Below, in pieces: positions 37,765 to 46,171 of a stretch of DNA of 64,000 bases; positions within the stretch are counted from its first letter, which is position 1, and every line of letters begins with the position of its first letter. Source of the DNA: Nisaea sediminum (GTDB taxonomy: Bacteria > Pseudomonadota > Alphaproteobacteria > Thalassobaculales > Thalassobaculaceae); NCBI RefSeq assembly GCF_014904705.1, contig NZ_JACZCQ010000003.1:781014-845013 (forward strand). The letters are read 5' to 3'. The notes under the pieces were generated by a model. That model searched no databases and was not told the DNA's origin. It saw only the letters and a list, made by a program, of their open reading frames with translations. The translations under genes and the position numbers were made by a program.

Positions 37765-38313
37765 ATGGACGTCAAAACACTCTGTCTCGCGGTTCTCAGC
37801 CGACGGGACGCGACCGGCTATGAAATCCGCAAACAGTTCGCGGAAGGCCCGTTCGCGCATTTCCAGAAGGCCTCGCTCGGCGCGATCTACCCTGCCCTGA
37901 CCAAGGCTGCGGAAGAAGGTCTCGTCACCGTTACGGCGGAAGCGCAGGACGGGCGGCCGGACAAGAAAATCTACCGCCTGACGCAGGACGGTGCCGCCGC
38001 CCTCCACCGGGCCTGCCAGACGGAACCCGGTGACGACCAATTCCGCTCCGACCTCCTGTTCCTGATCTTTTTCGCCAGTCTCCAGTCCCCGGACAAGATT
38101 GCCCGCCTGGTCGACGAGCGGATCGCCCATTACGAGACCTCTGTCGCGAATCTGCACAGCAAGGCTGAGACCTGTTCCGGCGAAGAGCCGGGACGGGACT
38201 TCGTCCGCGGTCTCGGCTGTGCGCTCTACACGGCAGCGGCCGACTACATGCGGAAGAACCGCTCCGCCCTGCTTGAACAGCTTCGTGCGGAGGCGCGCCA
38301 TGCCGCCGAGTAA
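37765..38313 (+). CDS. PadR-family transcriptional regulator of the RND efflux operon
   Basis: 182 residues. The N-terminal winged helix (VLSRRDATGYEIRKQF, then SLGAIYPALTKAAEEGLV and YRLTQDG) is PadR type; the C-terminal helical domain (from residue 100) dimerises. Two copies of a TATATCGG dyad lie directly upstream. Genes for an adaptor and an RND pump follow at 45 bp, so it very likely represses the pump and is relieved by a pump substrate. Confidence 0.92.
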   Translation: MDVKTLCLAVLSRRDATGYEIRKQFAEGPFAHFQKASLGAIYPALTKAAEEGLVTVTAEAQDGRPDKKIYRLTQDGAAALHRACQTEPGDDQFRSDLLFLIFFASLQSPDKIARLVDERIAHYETSVANLHSKAETCSGEEPGRDFVRGLGCALYTAAADYMRKNRSALLEQLRAEARHAAE

Positions 38314-38358
38314 CCGGTTGGTTCCGAATTTCTTCTCACTACAGGCTGCAGAGGCCCC

Positions 38359-39468
38359 ATGAGACTCAATCGCTCCCTATTGCTGGCCGCTTTGATCGCC
38401 GTCGGCGCGACCGGATGGATCCTGTCAGGACAGTTCGCCAATGGCGCGCGCACGGACGAGGAAACGGTTGCGGCCACGAATTCTCCCGCGGGCACGCCGA
38501 AACTCACCTCGGTTCGGGTCCGCGAAAGCATTGCCGAACCGTACCGTTCGGCCGTTGTCATTTCTGGACGGACGGCCGCCTCGCGCGAGATCGAGCTCAA
38601 GGCTCAGATCCTCGGCAAGGTCGTGGAGATCGGAGCCACCGAAGGCACCCCCGTCACCGCCGGCGAGACGATCGTGCGGTTCGATCCCGAAGACCGGGAG
38701 GCCAAGCGGCAGATGGCCAAGGCCCGGATCGAGCAGCGCGAGACCGAATTTAGCGCCTCCGACAAGCTCGCCAACAAGGGCTTCCAGGCGAAGACCCAGC
38801 GGGCCGCGACCTATGCGGACCTGCAGGAAGCCAAGGCGGACCTTGCCGAGATAGAGGAGGAGATCCGTCGGCTGAGAATCAAGGTGCCGTTCGACGCCGT
38901 CCTTGACGAGATCCAGGTCGAGGTTGGAGACGTGGTTCAGAGCGGCGATGCGGTCGCCAAGATGTACGATCTCGATCCGATCCTCGTCGTCGCCCAGGTT
39001 TCCGAACAGGAGCGGCTCAAGCTGGAAGTCGGGCAGCCGGGCGCGGCGAGCCTGCTCGACGGAACCAAGCTCTCGGGCACGATCCGCTACATCACCGCCG
39101 CCGCCGATCCCCTGACCCGCACCTTCAGGGTCGAGCTCGAGGTTCCGAACCCCGGAATGCAGATCGAGCAAGGCATCACCACAGGTGTGATCCTGCCGCT
39201 GCCCGAGATCTCCGCCCACAAGCTCTCTGCCGGGGTCTTCACCCTGAACGATGTCGGACTGCTGGGCGTGATGGCTGTGGATCAAGACGGAATCGTTCAT
39301 TTCCACAGAGTGACGGTGGTCGACAGCGATGCCGACTGGGCCTATGTGACCGGCCTGCCCGACCGGGTGCAATTGATCACAGTCGGCCAGGAATTCGTCT
39401 CCGACGGCGAGAAAGTGCGTGCGGTCCCTGAAGAGATCGTCGGCACTCCCGACGCGAAGGCTAGCTGA
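38359..39468 (+). CDS. RND efflux periplasmic adaptor (membrane fusion protein)
   Basis: 369 residues with an N-terminal membrane anchor or signal sequence (SLLLAALIAVGATGWIL). It shows the adaptor order: lipoyl half (EIELKAQILGKVVEIGATEG), helical hairpin (residues about 105-175), second lipoyl half (VPFDAVLDEIQVEVGDVVQ), and beta-barrel (GTIRYITAAADPLTRTFRV). It links the inner membrane pump to an outer membrane channel. It lies 9 bp upstream of the pump gene. No TolC-like gene is in the window. Confidence 0.93.
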   Translation: MRLNRSLLLAALIAVGATGWILSGQFANGARTDEETVAATNSPAGTPKLTSVRVRESIAEPYRSAVVISGRTAASREIELKAQILGKVVEIGATEGTPVTAGETIVRFDPEDREAKRQMAKARIEQRETEFSASDKLANKGFQAKTQRAATYADLQEAKADLAEIEEEIRRLRIKVPFDAVLDEIQVEVGDVVQSGDAVAKMYDLDPILVVAQVSEQERLKLEVGQPGAASLLDGTKLSGTIRYITAAADPLTRTFRVELEVPNPGMQIEQGITTGVILPLPEISAHKLSAGVFTLNDVGLLGVMAVDQDGIVHFHRVTVVDSDADWAYVTGLPDRVQLITVGQEFVSDGEKVRAVPEEIVGTPDAKAS

Positions 39469-39477
39469 GGCGCCGCC

Positions 39478-42400
39478 ATGCACACGCTGATCGACGCCGC
39501 ACTGCATCGCAGCCGTACCACGCTGATGGTTCTGGCCCTGATCCTGATTTCCGGGGCGATCTCCTATGTGACGATCCCGAAGGAAGCGGACCCTGACGTC
39601 AATATCCCGATCATCTACGTCTCCATGCATCATGACGGGATCTCGCCGGAGGATGCGGAACGGTTGCTGCTGAAGCCGATGGAAACCGAGCTTCGCAGCA
39701 TCGAGGGCGTGAAGGAGATGCGGGCCACCGCATACGAGGGCGGCGCCAACGTGACCCTCGAATTCACCGCCGGCTTCGATGCCGACCAGGCGCTGACAGA
39801 CGTGCGCGAGAAGGTCGATATCGCCAAGCCGGAGCTGCCGGAGGACGCGGACGAGCCGACCGTCCACGAGGTCAATGTCAGCCTCTTCCCGATCCTTGTC
39901 GTCACCCTCTCCGGCGAGTTGCCGGAACGCACCATGCTTCAGCTGGCGCGCAATCTGCGCGACGAGATCGAGGGAATCAGCACGGTTCTCGAGGCAAAAC
40001 TCCGAGGCGAGCGCGAGGAACTGGTCGAGATCGTCATCGATCCGCTGCGCCTCGACAGCTACAATATCGACGCGGCAGCGGTCCTCGAGATCGTCTCCCG
40101 TTCCAACCGCCTGGTGGCCGCCGGCACGCTCGATACCGGCAACGGACGCTTCCCGATCAAGGTTCCGGGTCTCTACGAAAACCTCGCGGACATCCTCGAC
40201 CAGCCGATCAAGACCAACGGCGACGCGGTCGTCCGGGTGCGCGACATCGCCTATGTCCAGCGCGGCTTCAAGGACCGGGAGAGCCACGCCCGCCTCGACG
40301 GCCAGCCCGCGATCGGGATCGAGGTCACCAAACGGATTGGCGAGAACGTCATCGAGACGGTCGAGAACGTCCGGAACATCGTCGCCGAGACGCAGAAGAC
40401 CTGGCCGGAGGGCGTGACCGTAACCTTCAGCCAGGACAAGTCCGGCCAGATCCGCACCATGCTGACGGACCTCCGCAACAACGTTCTGAGTGCGATCCTG
40501 CTGGTCATGATCGTGATCGTCGGCGCCCTCGGCTACCGCTCCGCCGGTCTCGTCGGCGTCGCCATTCCGGGCTCGTTCCTGCTCGGCATCCTGACCCTCT
40601 CCTCGCTCGGCCTGACGGTGAACATCGTCGTGCTGTTCAGCCTGATCCTCGCGGTCGGAATGCTGGTCGACGGGGCCATCGTGGTGACCGAATTCGCCGA
40701 CCGGAAAATGTCCGAGGGTCTCGACCGCCGGTCTGCCTATGCCGCGGCGGCCAAGCGCATGGCCTGGCCGATCATCGCCTCGACGGCGACCACGCTTGCC
40801 GCCTTCCTGCCGTTGCTGTTCTGGCCCGGCGTCGTCGGCGAGTTCATGAAGTTCCTGCCCATCACCCTGATCGCGACGCTCAGCGCCTCGCTGCTCATGG
40901 CCCTGATCTTCGTGCCGGCGCTCGGCGCGATCATCGGCAAGCCCGGCGCGCAGAGCGAAGAGGGACGAGAGGCGCTCGCCGCAATGGAGGACGGCGACCT
41001 AGGCAAGGTCAAAGGCTTCACCGGAGGATATCTCACCGTACTCAAAGCCGCGCTCCGCCATCCCGGAAAGGTCCTCGCAGGGGCGGCGCTGCTGCTGGTC
41101 GGCGTGCAATGGTATTACGCCACTCACGGCAACGGGGTGGAGTTCTTCCCCGATGTCGAGCCGGATAACGCCATGATCCACGTTCATGCGCGCGGCAACA
41201 TGTCGACCGCGGAGAAGGCGCGCCTGGTCTTCCAGATCGAGAAGGAAGTGCTCGAGGTCGGCGGTTTCAAGTCCGTCTATACCTTTGTCGGCGACAAGGA
41301 CGGCGGCGGTCAGGACATCGCCGAGGACGTGATCGGCACCATCCAGGTCGAATTCGACGACTGGGGCAAGCGGCGCCCGGCGGACGAGATCCTCGCCGAT
41401 ATCAGCGAACGCGCGAAAGCCTATCCCGGCATCATTGTCGAACCTGCGAAGGAACAGGGCGGACCTCCGACCGGCAAGCCGGTCCAGGTCCAGCTCCGCT
41501 CGCATTATCCGGAGAAGCTGATCGAGGCCACCGCTATGGTTCGCGAACAGTTCGACCGGATGGACGGTCTGACGAATATCGAGGACGACCGGCACATACC
41601 GGGCATCGAATGGCAGATCGCCGTCGACCGTGCACAGGCAGCCAAGTTCGGCGCCGACGTGGCGCTGATCGGCAGCTATGTGCAGCTCGTCACCCGCGGC
41701 CTCAAGATCAGCGACTACCGCCCGAACGACAGCGACGAGGAAATCGATATCGTCGTCCGCTATCCGCGTCCGTTCCGCCGCCTCGACCAGTTCCTCGCGA
41801 TCCGCATGAAGACCGACATGGGACTGGTCCCGCTGCGCAACTTCGTCTCCTGGAGCGCGCAGGACAAGGTCGGCACGATCAAGCGGTCCGACGCGCGTCA
41901 GGTCATGAGCGTGAAGGCCGACGTGCTGCCCGGCGTGCTCGCCGACAACAAGGTCCGGGAGCTCACGGAGTGGCTCGGCACGGTAAAGCTGCCGGACGGC
42001 GTTTCCTATCGCTTCAAGGGCGAGGACGAAGAGCAGAAACAGGCCGAGGCCTTCCTCGGCAAGGCCTTCGGCGTGGCGCTGTTCATCATGGCGATCATCC
42101 TCGTCACCCAGTTCAACAGCTTCTACAGCGCCTTCCTGATCCTGAGCGCCGTGATCATGTCGACCATCGGCGTGATGATCGGCCTGATGATCACCGGCCA
42201 GCCCTTCGGCATCGTGATGAGCGGCATCGGCGTGATCGCGCTCGCGGGGATCGTGGTGAACAACAACATCGTGCTGATCGACACCTTCGACGCGCTGAAG
42301 ACCACAACCGCTGATGCCACAGAGGCGATTCTCCGGACCGGCGCTCAGCGCCTCAGACCGGTCATGCTGACAACGATCACCACGATGCTCGGCCTGCTGC

Positions 42401-42666
42401 CGATGGTGTTCCAGACCAATATCGATCTCTTCACCCGGGAGATCTCGGTCGGCGCGCCGTCGACCCAGTGGTGGGTGGGGCTGTCGTCCGCGATCGTCTT
42501 CGGAATGGGTTTCGCGACCGTCCTGACCCTGATCGTCACGCCCTCGGCGCTTCAGGTCCGGGCGAATGTCCAGGCCCGGCGTGCCGCCCGCCGAGCCCGC
42601 AAGGCGGGGATGGAACCTGAATCGCCTCACGCGCCCCATGACGGCGCCATAAACGCTGCCGAATAG
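39478..42666 (+). CDS. RND-family multidrug efflux pump, inner membrane subunit
   Basis: 1062 residues, standard for AcrB-like pumps, with twelve membrane segments and two large periplasmic loops. The first transmembrane helix is followed by IPKEADPDVNIPIIYVSM. TM4 carries the proton-relay signature SLILAVGMLVDGAIVVTEFA, where the single Asp is retained. The C-terminal half repeats the fold (GIGVIALAGIVVNNNIVLID). The gene is the last of the padR operon and ends before a perfect hairpin. Drug range cannot be read from sequence. Confidence 0.94.
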   Translation: MHTLIDAALHRSRTTLMVLALILISGAISYVTIPKEADPDVNIPIIYVSMHHDGISPEDAERLLLKPMETELRSIEGVKEMRATAYEGGANVTLEFTAGFDADQALTDVREKVDIAKPELPEDADEPTVHEVNVSLFPILVVTLSGELPERTMLQLARNLRDEIEGISTVLEAKLRGEREELVEIVIDPLRLDSYNIDAAAVLEIVSRSNRLVAAGTLDTGNGRFPIKVPGLYENLADILDQPIKTNGDAVVRVRDIAYVQRGFKDRESHARLDGQPAIGIEVTKRIGENVIETVENVRNIVAETQKTWPEGVTVTFSQDKSGQIRTMLTDLRNNVLSAILLVMIVIVGALGYRSAGLVGVAIPGSFLLGILTLSSLGLTVNIVVLFSLILAVGMLVDGAIVVTEFADRKMSEGLDRRSAYAAAAKRMAWPIIASTATTLAAFLPLLFWPGVVGEFMKFLPITLIATLSASLLMALIFVPALGAIIGKPGAQSEEGREALAAMEDGDLGKVKGFTGGYLTVLKAALRHPGKVLAGAALLLVGVQWYYATHGNGVEFFPDVEPDNAMIHVHARGNMSTAEKARLVFQIEKEVLEVGGFKSVYTFVGDKDGGGQDIAEDVIGTIQVEFDDWGKRRPADEILADISERAKAYPGIIVEPAKEQGGPPTGKPVQVQLRSHYPEKLIEATAMVREQFDRMDGLTNIEDDRHIPGIEWQIAVDRAQAAKFGADVALIGSYVQLVTRGLKISDYRPNDSDEEIDIVVRYPRPFRRLDQFLAIRMKTDMGLVPLRNFVSWSAQDKVGTIKRSDARQVMSVKADVLPGVLADNKVRELTEWLGTVKLPDGVSYRFKGEDEEQKQAEAFLGKAFGVALFIMAIILVTQFNSFYSAFLILSAVIMSTIGVMIGLMITGQPFGIVMSGIGVIALAGIVVNNNIVLIDTFDALKTTTADATEAILRTGAQRLRPVMLTTITTMLGLLPMVFQTNIDLFTREISVGAPSTQWWVGLSSAIVFGMGFATVLTLIVTPSALQVRANVQARRAARRARKAGMEPESPHAPHDGAINAAE

Positions 42667-42696
42667 AGCCGCATCCAACCGCCTGTTGAAATGCAA

Positions 42697-42724
42697 GAAG
42701 CGGCGGCACAGGTGCCGCCGCTTC
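42697..42724. terminator. Bidirectional hairpin between the RND and iron-ADH genes
   Basis: GAAGCGGCGGCAC and GTGCCGCCGCTTC form a perfect 13-bp stem with only a 2-nt spacer (effective loop larger). It lies 31 bp after the RND stop and 29 bp before the converging dehydrogenase stop. There is no T-tract, so it may terminate with Rho or protect 3-prime ends. Confidence 0.75.
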
Positions 42725-42752
42725 CATGCAGATCATCCTGTCTCGCTCAAGG

Positions 42753-43889
42753 TCAGTAGGACGCTTCGAGCATCCCGATATAGTCCTCGGCGCTCGCGTC
42801 GACCGGATTCGTCTTGTGGCTATGGTCGGCGAGCGCCCCGGCCACGATGCGATCGAACAGGTCTTTGGAGACTCCAAGCTCCGACAAGCGGGAGGGAAGA
42901 CCGATAATCTTCGTCATATCCCTGACCGCCGTTGCGACCTCGTCACCAGAGGGGAGCCCCATCGCCCGGGCGAGATGATCGTATTTGTTTTCCGCGACGG
43001 AGGTCGGCGCATCGCGGTTGAACTCGATCACCGCCGGCATGAAGACCGCATTGAGCGTGCCATGATGCAGCTTGGGATTTATCCCGCCGAGCGCGTGGCT
43101 CAGGCTATGGACGCAACCCAGCCCCTTCTGGAAGGCCATGGCGCCCATGGTGGCGGCGATCGCCATGTTCGCGCGTGCGTCCCGATCACCCGGCATTTCC
43201 GTTGCGAGACGGATATTCGCCCAGCCACGGCGCAGTCCCTCCAGCGCGATGCCGTCGGCAGGCGGATTGAAGGACGGCGCGAGATAGGTCTCGATGCAAT
43301 GCGAGATCGCATCCATCCCGGTGGCCGCGGTCAAAGTCGCCGGAAGGCTCATCGTGAGTTCCGGATCCACGATGGCCGCCCTTGGAATGAGGTACGGCGA
43401 CAGCAGGCCGACCTTGCGGCCATCTTCCAGAATGACGATCGCGGCGCGCCCGACTTCGCTGCCAGTGCCGGCCGTCGTCGGAATCGCGATCGTCGGCCAG
43501 GTCTTGTCCGTGATCTTTTCGACCCCGCCCTCGATCATGGCGTAGGTTTTCAATGCACCGCCATGCGCAGCGAGAATGGCGACCGCCTTTGCGAGATCGA
43601 GCGCCGACCCGCCGCCGACCGCAATGATCCCGTCCGCCTCGACATCGAGAAACAGCTTGGTTGCAGCCTGAACCGCAGCTTCATTGGGATTGCCCGGAGT
43701 ATCGTCGAAGACACCAGCCGGCGCCGCACCGGTAACAGTCTCGATCTTCTCGAGAAATCCGAGCTGCCGCACGCCCTTGTCGGTGACGACGACCGGCCGG
43801 GTAATGCCGGCAAGCGCCAGCTCCGCCTTGAGCGAGGCCAGTTCTCCGAATCCGAACTGAACCCGGGTCACATAGTTGATCAACCCCAT
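42753..43889 (-). CDS. Iron-containing (group III) alcohol dehydrogenase
   Basis: 378 residues. The NAD-binding GGGSALDLAKA and IPTTAGTGSEV segments and the metal-site segments GMDAISHCIE and HSLSHALGG...HHGTLN (three His and one Asp) are all present. Members oxidise or reduce short alcohols, lactaldehyde, methanol or 1,3-propanediol. The start has AGAGGGAAAAATC upstream. It is divergent from a LysR gene across 165 bp, so that LysR probably controls it. Confidence 0.93.
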   Translation of the reverse strand: MGLINYVTRVQFGFGELASLKAELALAGITRPVVVTDKGVRQLGFLEKIETVTGAAPAGVFDDTPGNPNEAAVQAATKLFLDVEADGIIAVGGGSALDLAKAVAILAAHGGALKTYAMIEGGVEKITDKTWPTIAIPTTAGTGSEVGRAAIVILEDGRKVGLLSPYLIPRAAIVDPELTMSLPATLTAATGMDAISHCIETYLAPSFNPPADGIALEGLRRGWANIRLATEMPGDRDARANMAIAATMGAMAFQKGLGCVHSLSHALGGINPKLHHGTLNAVFMPAVIEFNRDAPTSVAENKYDHLARAMGLPSGDEVATAVRDMTKIIGLPSRLSELGVSKDLFDRIVAGALADHSHKTNPVDASAEDYIGMLEASY

Positions 43890-44054
43890 GATTTTTCCCT
43901 CTGATATATCGATTTAGAAATTCCGTGCGGCACCGAGAGGTGTCCACGCTTGCTCGCCTGAATCGCTTGCCAGCAAAAATCACGCTTGAGCCGTCGGCTG
44001 TAAATCCATCATCTTCGGATATAGGTATAACGAAAACGAAATTAGATTGAACGG

Positions 44055-45014
44055 ATGCGACAATCCTCCTTTGCCCGGCTGTCCCTGCGCCACCTCTTGC
44101 TGATCTCCGCAATCGAAGATAACGGATCGCTGAAACGCGCGGCGGAGACCATCGGAACGAGCCAGCCGCGCGCGTCCAAGGCACTGCAGGAAGCCGAAGA
44201 ACTGACCGGGCAGAAGCTCTTTCATCGCTCCAACCGCGGCGTACGGGCGACGCCGGCCGGTGAATGCGCAATTCGAACCGCCAAGACGATCCTGTCCCAG
44301 CTCGGTAAGCTGGAGCAGGAACTGAGCGGCCTCTCTGCCGGCACTGGCACGAAGTTGCGGATCGGAACGATCATGGGAGCGGTTCCGTTCGTCACCGAAA
44401 TCGTCCAGCGGCATTTGCGGCGGTATCCCCAAACGTCCGTCGAAATCCTTGAGGACACCAGCGCCGAACTGTTGAGACAACTGGATCGAGGCGCGCTGGA
44501 TCTCGTGATCGGTCGGCATTCGGTCAGCGCGGCGCCTCACGTCTACGATGTCGTCGCATTCCACGACGAGGTACTGAAGGTTGTGGCCAATCCGGCCCAC
44601 CCGCTGGTCGGAAAGAGGCGGGTCGCGCTCTCCGACCTCGCCGACTTGCGATGGATTGTTTATACGGCGGCGATGCCGATGAGATTGTCGCTGGAGCAGG
44701 AATTCCGTCACGCCGGGCTGCCATTTCCGGCGGTTCTGCTGGAAACCCGCTCGGCGCTGACGACAATGTCCCTGATTCAGGGGGATCACAATTCAGTGGC
44801 GCTATTGTCCGGAGACGTCGCGGAATTCTTCGCCGGCTTCGGGATGGCCTGCATCCTTCCGGTTCACCTCATATCCAAAAGCGAGCCGTACGAAGTCATC
44901 ACCCGCCGGTCTCATGATATGCCGGATCAAGCGATGCAGTTCATCTCGGAGCTGATCGCAGGCGCCGTTCCTCCCCGCGCATCCGGATGGGGCAAGCCGG
45001 ACCTCAGCCCTTGA
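44055..45014 (+). CDS. LysR-family regulator, divergent from the iron alcohol dehydrogenase
   Basis: 319 residues. The helix-turn-helix is LLLISAIEDNGSLKRAAETIGTSQPRASK in order, close to the GbpR/Cbl-like LysR types with LTGQKLFHRSNRGVRATPAG after it. The effector domain starts near residue 95 (KLRIGTIMGAVPFV). It converges with the aminotransferase gene, overlapping it by 11 bp. Control of the divergent dehydrogenase is inferred from position. Confidence 0.9.
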   Translation: MRQSSFARLSLRHLLLISAIEDNGSLKRAAETIGTSQPRASKALQEAEELTGQKLFHRSNRGVRATPAGECAIRTAKTILSQLGKLEQELSGLSAGTGTKLRIGTIMGAVPFVTEIVQRHLRRYPQTSVEILEDTSAELLRQLDRGALDLVIGRHSVSAAPHVYDVVAFHDEVLKVVANPAHPLVGKRRVALSDLADLRWIVYTAAMPMRLSLEQEFRHAGLPFPAVLLETRSALTTMSLIQGDHNSVALLSGDVAEFFAGFGMACILPVHLISKSEPYEVITRRSHDMPDQAMQFISELIAGAVPPRASGWGKPDLSP

Positions 45015-46155
45015 GCCACCCCCGCAGCCTCACGGCCGCCTCGACCATGTCGGCTGTGGCGCCGGCAAAGGAGAAACGAAGCCCGCCATGTCCCCGGGCC
45101 GGATCGAAATCCACTCCCGGCGTGGCGGCGATACCGATCTCGTTCAGCATCCGCTTTGAGAAGTCCACGCTGTCATTCGTGAAGCGCGTAACGTCGGCAT
45201 AGATGTAGAAGGCGCCGTCCGCCGGCGCGAGATCGTCGAGCCCGGCCGCCGGGAGCTCGTTCAGAAGGACTTCCCGGTTCTTCGCATAGCGCGCGACATT
45301 CGCCTCCAGCTCCTCGTGACAGTCGAAAGCCGCAATCGCGGCGTGCTGCGAGAGGGTCGGCGGCGAGATGAAGAAGTTCTGCGCCAGGCATTCCATAGAG
45401 CGCGCCAGATCCTCCGGCACCACCATCCAGCCGAGACGCCAGCCGGTCATGGAGAAATATTTCGAGAAGCTGTTGATGACGATCGCCTGATCGTCGCTCT
45501 CCAGCGCCGAGACCGGCCGGGTGCCGAAGCCGATGCCGTGATAGATCTCGTCGGACACCAGCCGGATGCCTTTCGCCCTGCAATACCGTGTCAGTGCCGC
45601 CAGCTCCTCCGCGCCAAGCATGGTCCCGGTCGGGTTCGAGGGGCTGGCGACGATCAGACCGTCGAGATCGCCTTCGACCGCGTCGAGCAGTTCAGGCGTC
45701 GGCTGGTAGCGGTGCTTGCGCTCGGTCTCCAGCAGGACCGTCTCGACCCCGAGGGCGGAGAGGATGTTGCGGTAGGCCGGATAGCCGGGCGAGGCCATTG
45801 CCACCCGGTCGCCCGCCTCGAAGGCTGCCAGAAACGCCACCTGGAAGGCGCCGGACGAGCCCGTCGTCACCATGATCCGTGTAGGGTCCAGGGAGACGCC
45901 GTACCAGTCCTTGTAATGCCGGGCGATGCGCTCGCGCAGGGGCGCGATCCCGCCGGCCAGCGTGTAGCCGATCTTGTCGCTCCTGAGTGCCCGTTCCGCC
46001 GCCTCAAGGACGCCGCGCGGCGCGGGGGTCGCCGGCTGGCCGACCTCGAGATGGAGCACGTCGCCGCCGGCCGCCTCCCGGTCCGCCGCGGCCTGCATGA
46101 CATCCATGACGATGAAGGCGGGAACGGCTCCGCGCCGCGAGATCTTCAGGCTCAT
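45004..46155 (-). CDS. Class I/II pyridoxal-phosphate aminotransferase
   Basis: 383 residues. PLP-binding features: TTGSSGAFQVAFLA, SPSNPTGTM, VSDEIYHGI and the Schiff-base lysine in NSFSKYFSMTGWRLGW. The Arg of GGLRFSFAG binds the substrate carboxylate. It belongs to the fold-type I aspartate/aromatic aminotransferase superfamily; substrate is not determined. The gene starts 16 bp after the stop of the GGT-like lipoprotein gene, both on the minus strand. Confidence 0.9.
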   Translation of the reverse strand: MSLKISRRGAVPAFIVMDVMQAAADREAAGGDVLHLEVGQPATPAPRGVLEAAERALRSDKIGYTLAGGIAPLRERIARHYKDWYGVSLDPTRIMVTTGSSGAFQVAFLAAFEAGDRVAMASPGYPAYRNILSALGVETVLLETERKHRYQPTPELLDAVEGDLDGLIVASPSNPTGTMLGAEELAALTRYCRAKGIRLVSDEIYHGIGFGTRPVSALESDDQAIVINSFSKYFSMTGWRLGWMVVPEDLARSMECLAQNFFISPPTLSQHAAIAAFDCHEELEANVARYAKNREVLLNELPAAGLDDLAPADGAFYIYADVTRFTNDSVDFSKRMLNEIGIAATPGVDFDPARGHGGLRFSFAGATADMVEAAVRLRGWLKG

Positions 46156-46171
46156 GACTGCTGTTTCCCGG

